From: Begonia masoniana
Taxonomy: Eukaryota; Streptophyta; Magnoliopsida; Cucurbitales; Begoniaceae
NCBI GenBank assembly: GCA_022432975.1
Contig: CM039512.1
Span: 6,163,858-6,227,857 of the forward strand
DNA: 64,000 nt
Reading direction: 5' to 3'
Part shown: piece by piece, positions 44,433-59,400 of the stretch
Layout: each line of letters opens with the position of its first letter
Position numbering within the stretch: position 1 is the stretch's first letter
Notes under the pieces: model-generated
What the model was told of the DNA's origin: nothing
The model's database searches: none
Seen by the model: the letters and a program-made list of their open reading frames with translations, nothing else
Made by a program: the position numbers and the translations under genes

Positions 44433-46167
44433 CTACCGTAAAGGTTGTGGATTGTAGTGATTCTTCTGCTTTTTCTTTGCAGCAGCAAGTTTTGCAGTCC
44501 TTGCAGCTGCTTCATTAGCGGCTACTCGAGCGGCAGCGCCCATTTCCTTCGTCGATTTTTTCTTTTTGATGGAGACTACATTCTTTAGCTTCTCTTTGAC
44601 ATTAATAGGAGGCAAACTGTCCGTTTTTCCAGTCCCATCGGCATCATCAGTTCCGTTGCAACCATCTGAGTTATTCGCATAATTCTCCGAATCTTTTTGC
44701 TCCTTTGAAGATTTCTCCTTCTTTTTCTTCTTCTTTACTTTTTTGTTGTCCCCTGTTAAGTTATCATTCTTGTCGGCCTCCCCATCCAGATTCTCTGCTT
44801 TCCTATCCTCTCCATCACCTGCAAATAATGACACAAACTAAGAATCCATTTTTTACATGATGGGCAACAACATTTAAATGTTTCGAAACGGATCCTAAAA
44901 ATGTATCCGGAGTAATCTATAACGTGAAATTAAGCTCATTAAGACCCCTTCAGCATAATGACTAATGTGAATAATCGAGAGAATAATGTTCATCGACTGA
45001 ATTTCTAAAGACAATGAAAATTACCAAGAGAATTTTCTGGACCAGTATCCTCGCTTTTACCATATCCAAACTCGGCGAGAACAGCTTCAAGTTCGGCCAA
45101 TTCCTTCTTCTTCAATTCCTTCTTCGAAAGCTGTTTTTCTGCATCTTTTGGAGCTGAAGAAGTTTCAGACACACTCTTACAAACTGCCTCATTTTCCACT
45201 GGTATTTCAGAATCATTTCCATGGTCTTCTACCTCCACATCATCATCCGCTTCATCTATACCCTCTTCCTCACTTTCACTTTCCTGATGTGCCTCGACGA
45301 TGACCTTCAATAATAGAGATGGTGATTATTCAGAAAACTCATAACAGTTTGAACTCCGAGAGACCATAGACGATTGAGCAGGAGCAAGATCCATAACATT
45401 TGAATGTCAATTGAAAACTCGAAGGTCATCTTATTAGTACATGGTATCAAAATTAAGTACATATGGGTGGATCATTTGAACTTCAGGCTTAACTTTTTTC
45501 TACTCCAAAAAAGTAAAAACGATTACATATTTTGATCAATTTGCAAACTGATGAATGTCTGCTCTCGATTAAATGGTGATCATTTCTTTACCGGCCAAGA
45601 AACAATTGCTAAGAACAAGATCTATTAATCCCATAGATATCAGGTTTAGAAAATAACTAAGTATTCACGAAAAAAAAGATTTTCATTCTCTCCCTTCTAC
45701 CACTTTTCCATCTGCAATCGATTTTTCAATTTCTGTGGCTCAACAAGCTATATCTTTTATCATTTGTCTCGCTACAAAGGCCGGAATTCGATCGAACCGT
45801 ATTATCTATAGACCTAGACTCCTCAATACTTGAATAATGAAAGAGGATTTCTAAAAGAACATACCTTCACCGCCGCCTCAGGCTCAATCCCGGCGGCCCA
45901 TACCGCTTTGGGAGGTGCAGTGGTAGCGTAATAGTCGTCGTCGTCATCATCATCCACATCGGCCCACGACTTCACTGTCAACGGCGCCGGCGCCCAAAAA
46001 ACCTCCTTCTCTGGCTCCTTCTCGGACTGCTGATTCTTCTTCGTCTTCGACGACACCCGATCCTTCTCGGAATTCTTCTTTTTCTTCTTCAAACTCCCAA
46101 GCGCAGCGAAAACATTGGTACTATTCAAAACCAGAGTCTCCTCCCTCCTCCCTCCACCTCCAACCAT
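44433..46167 (-). CDS. Lys- and acid-rich protein, unknown function
   Basis: Exons 46167-45865, 45304-45025 and 44818-44433 give 322 aa with consistent phases. The start MVGGGGRREETLVLNSTNVF is chosen as the first Met after an out-of-context upstream stretch. Features: a KKKKKN run near residue 31, EVFWAPAPLTVKSWADV followed by seven Asp, an acidic middle (EEGIDEADDDVEVED), a KKELKKKELAELEAVLAEFG helix, then Lys runs and an Ala/Arg-rich end closing KNHYNPQPLR. This composition suits a nuclear or nucleolar, largely disordered protein. I do not recognise a named family. Confidence 0.75.
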
Positions 46168-47419
46168 TTCCAAACCAACCTCACAACGCTCCAAACAACT
46201 CCCAAACAAACAAAAAAAAAACAGTAAAGAGAAACGGATGGAAAATGGGTTAAAAAGAAGATCCCGAACAGAATTACGGCGACGAGAAACACAGATCAAA
46301 GGAGAAATCAGAGAATTTGAGAGAAAATCAATGCGATAACGTAAATGCAGAGAAGGTGTTCGTAAAAATGCTTCCGTAATGCAGAGAAGGTGTTCAGATG
46401 CAGAGTTTGATCGTTCGAAGTCTCAACGTGGCGCTCTGGATGCGACTCTGTTGCAGCTTAGTGTCGAGACAGTTGACAGCGCATAAGATAATTATATTTA
46501 TTTATTTTTTAATTCTATTTTTGGAAATTTCATTTAATTCCAATGAAAAGACAAACATTTAAATAAATTAAAATAAAAAAGACAACTACTGTCGAATAGT
46601 TTGACAGTTGGTCAACGAAAGTGGTACGTAGATGTTTAATTTAAGGGAGAAAATCAAGACAATGAATCTTCCTTTTTAATTTCTCAATTTTTTCTGCGTA
46701 TTGATCATCTCCTTTAGACATTATCTCATCCAACCAGTCATTCATCCGCTTCCTGGGATAAGATTGCGGCAATGGTGCCTCGATCGAGTGGTATCGCTTT
46801 GGATTCAGACTCTCCAAACACCTTGAAGCCAGCATCAATGGAGTCCTTCACAAAACGTAGAAACCACGTTTTCATTTCAGAATGCAAGTTCATGGCCAGC
46901 TCTAATGTTTCTTTCCTCCCATTACTCTTTGCCCATTTAATTGCATTGGAATTGGGTGCCGGAAGAGGATTGGATTGTCTTTTGGAAGTGGAGCTCGGTG
47001 GAGATGATATGGGCTCTGTGATCTGAGTTGAGATGAGTGAGACTATCTCGAGATTGGTGGACAGAGCAGCCTCGACTCAGAGAGAGGCCGATTTGGATTG
47101 CTCCGACGGGAAATCCTGGCCGTTGATAGTAAAACTTATGTCATCGTAAATGGCGAAAAATTGATCAATTGTGGGTAATGGATTTCCGGTCTTGGATGCA
47201 GATGCAAAGTCTGAAAACATGCTGCATGATGAAAATCAAGAGAAACATATTCATCTATCCCCATCAACAAGTCTAAGTGAACTTTAAAGAAATGAAAAAG
47301 TATTTTTCTTTTGGGTTAACAAGAGGTGGCAGGTGGCTCATGCTAATATTGACTACAAACTCTAAGATGCAAATCAGAGATATGTTCATTCATCGAAGAT
47401 AAAGAGCAACGGGCACTTA

Positions 47420-50400
47420 TTACTATCTATAAATGTAAATTGCAGAGCTAGAGATGATCCATTTAAAACTTATAATCATCGAGAAAATCCATAATTTAGA
47501 AGCAACAATGGAGCAAATAACTATTTACAGAAGATAAAAGAGGTATACCTTAATTTCCTTATAATGGAATCGGTAGCTACAGCTTCTTCCAACACTTCAG
47601 TCGCAGCTGCCGAAGCCAAAGATCTCCTTACCACAGCTTTCTACAATGTCAAAATGTTTAAAACACTCGATATCATTTTTTACAGTGCAATGAAAATCTA
47701 GTACAAAGTACGCGTGATTTCATGGAAAATGGAGTATAATGGCTTACCTTGACAAGCTTAGCAAGATTTGCGGAGACTGCATCAAGAGAAACACTAACAT
47801 CAGTCCTTTTCTTGTTGTGAACAGTAATACCGAGAGCTGCTAAGTTTGGTTCGTCTGAAAATACACAAGTTTCAGGTTTTTCTCCAGATTTTGATTTCCC
47901 TTGTGCTGAAAAATCATCAATACTTTGTCTTCGACCGTGTACATCACTTAGTCGTCGTGAAATGGCAGCCTGAAACATTGCATAAAAATGCAAAAAATAT
48001 ATTCATGACCCACGAGAGTTGATTAGAATTCAAAAATTATAAAAAAATAAGCAAGATAATGGTACCTGTGTCCGTAAAATAGCTTCGACATTAGTTTTAT
48101 CTATAAATGTAAATTACTATTTACAGAAGATAAGAGGGGTATAACTTAATTTTCTTATAATGGAATCGGTAGCTACAGCTTCTTCCAACGCTTCGGCTGC
48201 AGCTGCCAAAGCCAAGGATCTCCTTACCATAGCCTCCTACAATGTCAAAATGTTTAAAACACTCGATATCATTTTTTTCAGTGCAACGAAAATCTAGTAC
48301 AAAGTACGCGTGATTTCATGGAAAATGGAGTATAATGGCTTACCTTGCCAAGCTTAGCAAGATCTACGGAAACTGCATCAAGAGAAACACTGTCATCAGT
48401 CTTTTTCTTGTTATGAACAGCAATACCAAGAACTGCTAAGTTTGGTTCGTCTGAAAATACACAAGTTTCAGGTTTTTCTCTAGATTTTGATTTCCCTTGT
48501 GCTGAAAAACCATCAATACTTGGTCTTCGACCGTGTACATCACTTAGTCGTCGTGAAATGGTAGCTTGAAACATTGCATAAAAATACAAAAAATATGATC
48601 ACGACCCACGAGAGTTTATTAGAACCCAGAAATTCTAACAAAATAAGCAAGATGATGGTACTTGAGTTCGTAAAATAGCTTCGACATTAGTATTATCTAT
48701 AAATATAAATTGCAGAGCTAGAGGTGATGCATTTAAAACTTATAATCATCGAGAAAATTCATAATTTAGAATCAACAATGGAGCAAATTACTATTTACAG
48801 AAGATAAAAGGGGTATACCTAAGTTCGTTATAATGGAATCGGTAGCTACAGCTTCTTCCAACGCTTCGGCCGCAGCTGCCGAAGCCAAGGATCTCCTTAT
48901 CATAGCCTCCTACAATGTCAAAATGCTTAAAACACTCGATATCATTTTTTTCAGTGCAATGAAAATCTAGTACAAAATACGCGTGATTTCATGGAAAATG
49001 GAAGATAATGGTTTACCTTGCCAAGCTTAGCAAGATCTGCGGAGACTGCATCAAGAGAAACACTGTCATCAGTCCTTTTCATGTTGTGAACAGTAATACC
49101 GAGAGCTACTAAGTTTGGATCGTCTGAAAATACACAAGTTTCAGGTTTTTCTCCAGATTTTGATTTCCCTTGCGCTGAAAAACCATCAATACTTGGTCTT
49201 CGACCGTGTACATCACTTAGTCGTCGTAAAATGGCAGCTTGAAACATTGTATAAAAATGCAAAAAATATGATCATGACCCACGAGAGTTGATTAGAACCC
49301 AGAAATTCTAACAAAATAAGCCAGATAATTGTACCTGAGTCCGTAAAATAGCTTCGACATTAGTTTTATCTATAAATGTAAATTGCAGAGCTAGAGATGA
49401 TCCATTTAAAACTTATAATCATCGAGAAAATTCATAATTTAGAAGCAACAATGGAGCAAATTACTATTTACAGAAGATAAAAGGGGTATACCTAAGTTCG
49501 TTATAATGGAATCGGTAGCTACAGCTTCTTCCAACGCTTCGGCCGCAGCTGCCGAAGCCAAGGATCTCCTTATCATAGCCTCCTACAATGTCAAAATGTT
49601 TAAAACACTCGATATCATTTTTTTCAGTGCAATGAAAATCTAGTACAAAATACGCGTGATTTCATGGAAAATGGAAGATAATGGTTTACCTAGCCAAGCT
49701 TAGCAAGATCTGCGGAGACTGCATCAAGAGAAACACTGTCATCAGTCCTTTTCATGTTGTGAACAGTAATACCGAGAGCTACTAAGTTTGGATCGTCTGA
49801 AAATACACAAGTTTCAGGTTTTTCTCCAGATTTTGATTTCCCTTGTGCTGAAAAACCATCAATACTTGGCCTTCGACCGTGTACATCACTTAGTCGTCGT
49901 AAAATGGCAGCTTGAAACATTGTATAAAAATGCAAAAAATATGATCATGACCCACGAGAGTTGATTAGAACCCAGAAATTCTAACAAAATAAGCAAGATA
50001 ATTGTACCTGAGTCCGTAAAATAGCATCGACATTAGTTTTATCTATAAATGTAAATTGCAGAGCTAGAGATGATCCATTTAAAACTTATAATCATCAAGA
50101 AAATTCATAATTTAGAAGCAACAATGGAGCAAATTACTATTTACAGAAGATAAAAGTGGTATACCTTAATTTTCTTATAATGGAATCGGTAGCTACAGCT
50201 TCTTCCAACGCTTCGGCCGAAGCCAAGGATCTCCTTACCATAGCCTCCTACAATGTCAAAATGTTTAAAACACTCGATATCATTTTTTTCAGTGCAATGA
50301 AAATCTAGTACAAAGTACGCGTGATTTCATGGAAAATAGAGTATAATGGTTTACCTTGCCAAGCTTAGCAAGATCTGCGGAGACTGAATCAAGAGAAACA

Positions 50401-53400
50401 CTGTCATCAGTCCTTTTCTTGTTGTGAACAGTAATACCGAGAGCTGCTAAGTTTGGTTCATTTGAAAATACACAAGTTTCAGGTTTTTCTCCAGATTTTG
50501 ATTTCCCTTGTGCTGAAAAACCATCAATACTTGGTCTTCGATCGTGTACATCACTTAGTCATCGTGAAATGGCAGCCTGAAACATTGTATAAAAATGCAA
50601 AAAATATGATCATGACCCACGAGAGTTGATTAGAACCCAGAAATTCTAACAAAATAAGCAAGATAATGGTACCTGAGTTCGTAAAATAGCTTCGACATTA
50701 GTTTTATCTATAAATGTAAATTGCAGAACTAGAGATGATCTATTTAAAACTTATAATCATCGAGAAAATTCATAATTTAGTAGCAACAATGGAGCAAATT
50801 ACTATTTACAGAAGATAAAAGGGGTATACCTTAATTTCCTTATAATGAAATCGGTAGCTACAGTTTCTTCCAACGCTTCGGCCGCAGCTGCCGAAGCCAA
50901 GGATCTCCTTACCATAGCCTCCTACAATGTCAAAATGTTTAAAACACACGACATCATTTTTTTCAATGCAATGAAAATCTAGTACAAAGTACGCGTGATT
51001 TCATGGAAAATGAAGTATAATGGCTTACCTTGCCAAGCTTAGCAAGATCTGCGGAGACTGCATCAAGAGAAACACTGTCATCAGTCTTTTTCTTGTTGTG
51101 AACAGTAATACTTAGAGCTGCTAAGTTTGGTTCGTCTGAAAATACACAAGTTTCAGGTTTTTCTCTAGATTTTGATTTCCCTTGTGTTGAAAAACCATCA
51201 ATACTTGGTCTTCGACCGTGTACATCACTTAGTCGTCGTGAAATGGCAGCCTGAAACATTGCATAAAAATGCAAAAAATATGATCATGACCCACGAGAGT
51301 TGATTAGAACCCAGAAATTCTAACAAAATAAGCAAGATAATGGTACCTTAGTTCGTAAAATAGCTTCGACTTAGTTTTATCTATAAATGCAAATTGCAGA
51401 GCTAGAGCTGATTCATTTAAAACTTATAATCATCGAGAAAATCCATAATTTAGAAGCAACAATGGAGCAAATTACTATTTACAGAAGATAAAAGAGGTAT
51501 ACCTTAATTTCCTTATAATGGAATCGGTAGCTACAGCTTCTTCCAACGGTTGGGCCGCAGCTGCCGATGCCAAGGATCTCCTTACCATAGCCTCTTACAA
51601 TGTCAAAATGTTTAAAACACTCGATATCATTTTTTTCAGTGCAATGAAAATGTAGTACAAAGTACGCGTGATTTCATGGAAAATAGAGTATAATGGTTTA
51701 CCTTGCCAAGTTTAGTAAGATCTGCGGAGACTGCATCAAGAGAAACACTGTCATCAGTCTTTTTCTTGTTGTGAACAGTAATACCGAGAGCTGCTAAGTT
51801 TGGGTGGTCTGAAAATACACAAGTTTCAGGTTTTTCTCCAGATTTTGATTTCCCTTGTGCTGAAAAACCATCAATACTTGTTCTTCGATCGTGTACATCA
51901 CTTAGTCGTCGTGAAATGGCAGCCTGAAACTTTGCATAAAATGCAAAAAATATTATCATGACCCACGAGAGTTGATTAGAACCTAGAAATTCTAACAAAA
52001 TAAGCAAGATAATGGTACCTGAGTCTGTAAAATAGTTTCGACAATAGTTTTATCTATGAATGTAAATTACAGAGCTAGAGATGATCCATTTAAAACTTAT
52101 AATCATCGAGAAAATCCATAATTTAGAAGCAACAATGGAGCAAATTACTATTTACAGAAGGTAAAAGGGGTATACCTTAATTTCCTTATAATGGAATCGG
52201 TAGCTACAGCTTCTTCCAACGCTTCGGCCGCAGCTGCCGAAGCCAAGGATCTCCTTACCATTGCCTCCTACAATGTCAAAATGTTTAAAACACTCGATAT
52301 TATTTTTTTCAGTGCAATGAAAATCTAGTACAGTACGCGTGATTTCATGGAAAATGGAGTATAATGGCTTACCTTGCCAAGCTTAGCAAGATCTGCGGAG
52401 ACTGCATCAAGAGAAACACTGTCATCAGTCCTTTTTTTGTTGTGAACAGTAATACCGAGAGCTGCTAAGTTTGGTTCGTCTGAAAATACACAAGTTTCAG
52501 GTTTTTCTCTAGATTTTGATTTCCCTTGTGCTGAAAAACCATCAATACTTGGTCTTCGACCATGTACATCACTTCGTCGTCGTAAAATGGCAGCCTGAAC
52601 ATTGCATAAAAATGCAAAAAATATGATAATGACCCACGAGAGTTGATTAGAACTCAGAAATTCTATCAAAATAAACAAAATAATGGTACCTGAGTCCGTA
52701 AAATAGCTTTGACATTAGTTTTATCTATAAATGTAAATTGCAGAGCTAGAGATGATCCATTTAAAACTTATAATCATCGAGAAAATCTAAAATTTAGAAG
52801 CAACAATGGAAAAATTTACTATTTACAGAAGATAAAAGGGGTATATCTTAATTTGCTTGGAATCGGTAGCTACAGCTTCTTCCAACGCTTCGGCCGCAGC
52901 TGCCGACGCTAAGGATCTCCTTACCATAGCCTCTTATAATGTCAAAATGTTTAAAACACTCGATATCATTTTTTTCAGTGCAATAAAAATCTAATACAAA
53001 GTACGCGTGATTTCATGAAAAATAGAGTATAATGGTTTACCTTGCCAAGTTTAGTAAGATCTGCGGAGACTGCATCAAGAGAAACACTGTCATCAGTCTT
53101 TTTCTTATTGTGAACAGTACTACCGAGAGCTGCTAAGTTTGGTTGGTCTAAAAATACACAAGGTTTAGGTTTTTTTCCAGATTTTTATTTCCCTTGTGCT
53201 GAAAAACCATCAATACTTGGTCTTCAATCGTGTACATCACTTAGTCGTCGTGAAATGGCAGCCTGAAACTTTGCATAAAATGCAAAAAATATGATCATGA
53301 CCCACGAGAGTTGATGAGAACCCAAAAATTCTAACAAAATTAGCAAGATAATGGTACCTAAGTCCGTAAAATAGTTTCGACATTAGTTTTATCTATGATC

Positions 53401-56400
53401 GTAAATTACAGAGCTAGAGATGATCCATTTAAAACTTATAATCATCGAGAAAATCCATAATTTAGAAGCAACAATGGAGCAAATTACTATTTACAGAAGA
53501 TAAAAGGGGTATACCTTAATTTCCTTATAATGGAATCGGTAGCTACAGCTTCTTCCAACGCTTTGGCCGCAGCTGCCGAATCCAAGGATCTTCTTACCAT
53601 AGCCTCCTACAATGTCAAAATGTTTAAAACACTCGATATCATTTTTTCAGTGCAACGAAAATCTAGTACAAAGTATGCCTGATTTCATGGAAAATGAAAT
53701 ATAATGGCTTACCTTGCCAAGCTTAGCAAGATCTGTGGAGACTGCATCAAGAGAAACACTGTCATCAGTCCTTTTCTTGATGTGAACAGTAATACCGAGA
53801 GCTGTTAAGTTTGGTTCGTCTGAAAATACGCAAGTTTCAGGTTTTTCTCTAGATTTTTATTTCCCTTGTGCTGAAAAACCATCAATACTTGGTCTTCGAT
53901 CGTGTACATCACTTAGTCGTCCTGAAATGGCAGCCTGAAACTTTGCATAAAATGCAAAAAATATGATCATGACCCACGAGAGTTGATTAGAACCTAGAAA
54001 TTCTAACAAAATAAGCAAGATAATGGTACCTGAGTCTGTAAAATAGTTTCGACAATAGTTTTATCTATGAATGTAAATTACAGAGCTAGAGATGATCCAT
54101 TTAAAACTTATAATCATCGAGAAAATCCATAATTTAGTAGCAACAATGGAGCAAATTACTATTTACAGAAGATAAAAGGAGTATACCTTAATTTCCTTAT
54201 AATGGAATCGGTAGCTACAGCTTCTTCCAACGCTTCGGTCGCAGCTGCCGAAGCCAAGGATCTCCTTACCATAGCCTCCTACAATGTCAAAATGTTTAAA
54301 ACACTCGATAGCATTTTTTTCAGTGCAACGAAAATGTAATACAAAGTACGTGTGATTTCATGGAAAATGGAGTATAATGGCTTACCTTGCCAAGCTTTGC
54401 AAGATCTGCGAAGACTGCATCAAGAGAAACACTGTCATCAGTCCTTTTCTTGATGTGAACAGTAATACCGAGAGCTGTTAAGTTTGGTTCGTCTGAAAAT
54501 ACACAAGTTTCAGGTTTTTCTCCAGATTTTGATTTCCCTTGTGCTGAAAAACCATCAATACTTATTCTTCGATCGTGTACATCACTTAGTCGTCCTGAAA
54601 TGGCAGCCTGAAACTTTGCATAAAATGCAAAAAATATGATCATGACCCACGAGAGTTAATGAGAACCCAGAAATTCTAACAAAATAAGCAAGATAATGGT
54701 ACCTGAGTCCGTAAAATTGTTTCGACATTAGTTTTATCTATGAATGTAAATTACAGAGCTAGAGTTGATCCATTTAAAACTTATAATCATCAAGAAAATC
54801 CATAGTTTAGTAGCAACAATGGAGCAAATTACTATTTCAGAAAGATTAAAGGGGTATACCTTAATTTCCTTATAATGGAATCGGTAGCTACAGCTTCTTC
54901 CAACGCTTCGGTCGCAGCTGCCGAAGCCAAGGATCTCCTTACCATAGCCTCCTACAATGTCAAAATGTTTAAAACACTCGATATCATTTTTTTCAGTCCA
55001 ATGAAAATGTAATACAAAGTACGTGTGATTTCATGAAAAATGGAGTATAATGGCTTACCTTGCCAAGCTTTGCAAGATCTGCGGAGACTGCATCAAAAGA
55101 AACACTGTCATCAGTCCTTTTCTTGTTGTGAACCGTAATACCGAGAGCTGCTAAGTTTGGTTCGTCTGAAAATACACAAGTTTCAGGTTTTTCTCTAGAT
55201 TTTGATTTCCCTTGTGTTGAAAAACCATCAATACTTGGTCTTCGACCGTGTACATCACTTAGTCGTCGTGAAATGGCAGCCTGAAACATTGCATAAAAAT
55301 GCAAAACATATGATCATGACCCACGAGAGTTGATTAGAACCCAGAAATTCTAACAAAATAAGCAAGATAATGGTACCTGAGTCCGTAAAATAGCTTCGAC
55401 ATTAGTTTTATCTATGAATGTAAATTACAGAGCTAGAGATGATCCATTTAAAACTTATAATCATCAAGAAAATCCATAGTTTAGTAGCAACAATGGAGCA
55501 AATTACTATTTCAGAAAGATTAAAGGGGTATACCTTAATTTCCTTATAATGGAATCGGTAGCTACAGCTTCTTCCAACGCTTCGGTCGCAGCTGCCGAAG
55601 CCAAGGATCTCCTTACCATAGTGATACGCCCTGGATCCCGAGGATCGAGTTGCACATCGAGGTAAGTTCACCAATTATTATATTTTTTAACAAAGTTTGT
55701 TGATTGTGCAGGTGACTTTCTGATAAAACTTGGCAATGATCAAAGTCTTGGAATAAATGTGAAGTTAGAAGCTCATTGAGGACTTTCATCGAACAAATGG
55801 CGTGCAACAAGGAGCAAAGGCAACTTGGCGCATAAGAGGGAGCCCATAAGTCCAATGAGCCCAAAAGAGATTGGGCCACACATCAATTAAACCCATGGGA
55901 AAGAAAAAGCCAATTCTCAATTCCATTAGCCCACAAGTAGAAGCCCTAATTGAAGAAGCTTTCCACAATTGAAGGAGTTATCAGTAGAAGGATGCCCACA
56001 ATCGACGAACCTTCGGCTGAAGGACTCACGACGCAGCAGCGTTGCACACATCTGGTCACAAGCGAAATCATCACCGTAATGCGCGCGCACAAGGTCGAAG
56101 CACTGAACGCGTCAACGGCTATTTTCCAGCCGGCAGCCAACGGCTATTAGTTTCTTGCATTTTCCTTTTCAGTTTTTATTATTTCCATTCTGGTTTTCTT
56201 CCTTCCTTCTGGAAACCAGAATGCCCAGCTACTCTTTCTCTATTTAACCTTCGTTGATACATTGTAATGGTAACTTTTGAGAAATATTTGGAATTTATGA
56301 AAGCTTGGTCTTCGTTAGTGGAGTACTTTCTCCGTGGGTCCTCGGCGCCCTCCTCGCCGGTGCGTAACATCCGGCCGAGCCAAGATTGTACTTCCATGGA

Positions 56401-59400
56401 ACGGTACATGGAGTACTCTTAGCCATTCCTTCTTTTCAGAAGAAGAATGGTTCAAAACCGAGCCTTCAAGCTGTGAACTCCTCGTACGCGAGGATGTTTC
56501 TCCCCAAAGGCGAAGAGTTGCGTATCGCACTGCCTTTGGACCAGCCACGGGTCCTTCATTTCCACCCTTCCCCGTCGGTCTCTTCTGAGGAAGAAACAGA
56601 ATTCAAGGGCCTTTCATCCTGTTGCTGGAACTTTCTTCGTCAGCGAAGGAGTTTTCCGACGTAGCGCAATGAACGTCTACCGGCCGGCAAGGAACCCCTT
56701 CAATCCAAACGACGTTCTCTGTGAGTTAGCCAACTCACCCACCTCTCCACTTCGCCTGGGTAACATCATTCCTTATCTCTCTCGCCATTTTCTGTTTACA
56801 TCATTTTCGGTTTCACGTGTTTGCTTCTCTGTTAGATGTCATCTCTCACTCTTTTATGTTTAGCTTCCGCATGCATGAGCTGCCAGCCTCAAACTCGTGG
56901 GTCAAAGCGTAACACATAGCCTCCTACAATGTTAAAATGTTTAAAACACTCGATATCATTTTTTTCAGTCCAATGAAAATGTAATACAAAGTACGCGTGA
57001 TTTCATGAAAAATGGAGTATAATGGCTTACCTTGCCAAGCTTTGCAAGATCTGCGGATACTGCATCAAGAGAAACACTGTCATCAGTCCTTTTCTTGTTG
57101 TGAACCGTAATACCAAGACCTGCTAAGTTTGGTTCGTCTGAAAAGACACAAGTTTCAGGTTTTTCTCCAGATTTTTATTTCCCTTGTGCTGAAAAACCAT
57201 CAATACTTGGTCTTCGATCGTGTACAACACTTAGTCGTCGTGAAATGGCAGCCTGAAACTTTGCATAAAATGCAAAAAATATGATCATAACCCACGAGAG
57301 TTGATTAGAACCCATAAATTCTAACAAAATAAGCAAGATAATGGTACCCGAGTCCGTAAAATAGGTTCGACATTAGTTTTATCTATAAATGTAAATTGCA
57401 GAGCTAGAGATGATCCATTTAAAACTTATAATCATTGAGAAAATTCATAATTTAGAAGCAACAATGGAGCAAATTAATATTTACAAAAGATAAAAGGGAT
57501 ATACCTTAATTTCCTTATAATGGAATCGGTAGCTACAGCTTCTTCCAACGCTTCGGCCGCAGCTGCCGAAGCCAAGGATCTCCTTACCATAGCCTCCTAC
57601 AATGTCAAAATGTTTAAAACACTCGATATCATTTTTTTCAGTGCAATGAAAATCTAGTACAAAGTACGCCTGATTTCATGGAAATTGAAGTATAATGGCT
57701 TACCTTGACAAGCTTAGCAAGATCTGCGGAGACTGCATCAAGAGAAACACTGTCATCAGTCCTTTTCTTGTTGTGAACAGTAATACCGAGAGCTGTTAAG
57801 TTTGGTTCGTCTGAAAATACACAAGTTTCAGGTTTTTCTCTAGATTTTGATTTCCCTTGTGTTGAAAAACCATCAATACTTGGTCTTCGACCGTGTACAT
57901 CACTTTTTCGTCGTGAAATGGCAACCTGAAACATTGCATAAAAATGCAAAAAATATAATCATGACTCACGAGAGTTGATTAGAACCCAGAAATTCTAACA
58001 AAATAAGCAAGATAATGGTACTTGAGTCCGTAAAATAGCTTCGACATTAGTTTTATCTATAATTATAAATTGCATAGCTAGAGATGATCCATTTAAAACT
58101 TATAATCATTGAGAAAATCCATAATTTAGAAGCAACAATTGAGAAAATTACTATTTACAGAAGATAAAAGGGGTATACCTTAATTTTCTTATAATGGAAA
58201 CGGTAGCTACAACTTCTTCCAACGCTTCGGCCGCAGCTGCCGAAGCCAAGGATCTCCTTACCATAGCCTCCTACAATGTCAAAATGTTTAAAACACTCTA
58301 TATCATTTTTTTCAGTGCAATGAAAATGTAGTACAAAGTACGCGTGATTTCATGAAAAATGGAGTATAATGGCTTACCTTGCCAAGCTTAGCAAGATCTG
58401 CGGAGACTGCATCAAGAGAAACACTATCATCAGTTTTTTTCTTGTTGTGAACATTAATACCGAGAGCTGCTAAGTTTGGTTCGTCTGAAAATACACAAGT
58501 TTCAGATTTTTCTCCAAATTTTGATTTCCCTTGTACTAAAAAACCATCAATACTTGGTCTTCGACCGTGTACATCACTTAGTCGTCGTGAAATGGCAGCC
58601 TGAAACATTGCATAAAAATGCAAAAAATATGATCATGACCCACGAGAGTTGATTAGAACCCAAAAATTTTAACAAAATAAGCAAGATAATGGTACCTGAG
58701 TCCGTAAAATAGCTTCGACATTAGTTTTATTTATAAATGTAAATTGCAGAGCTAGAGATGATCCATTTAAAACTTATAATTATCAAGAAAATCCATAATT
58801 TAGAAGCAACAATGGAGGAAATTACTATTTACAGAAGATAAAAGGGGTATACCTTAATTTCCTTATAATGGAATCGGTAGCTACAGCTTCTTCCAACGCT
58901 TCGGCCGCAGCTGCCGAAGCCAAGGATCTCCATACCATAGCCTCCTACAATGTCAAAATATTTAAAACACTCGATATCATTTTTTTCAGTGCAATGAAAA
59001 TCTGGTACAAAGTACGCGTGATTTCTTGGAAAATAGAGTATAATGGTTTACCTTGCCAAGCTTAGCAAGATCTGCGGAGACTGAATCAAGAGAAACACTG
59101 TCATCAGTCTTTTTCTTGTTGTGAACAGTAATACCGAGAGCTGCTAAGTTTGCTTCGTCTGAAAATACACAAGTTTCAGGTTTTTCTCCAGATTTTGATT
59201 TCCCTTGTGCTGAAAAACCATCAATACTTGGTCTTCGACCGTGTACATCACTTAGTCGTCGTGAAATGACAGCCTGAAACATTGTATAAAAATGCAAAAA
59301 ATATGATCATGACCCACGAGAGTTTATTAGAACCTAGAAATTCTAACAAAATAAGCAAGATAATGGTACCTGAGTCCGTAAAATAGCTTCGACATTAGTT

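Noticed and set aside
56334..56863. Plus-strand frames inside the 1.29-kb insertion
   Set aside because: They overlap each other in several frames, lack domain signals, and lie within an LTR.
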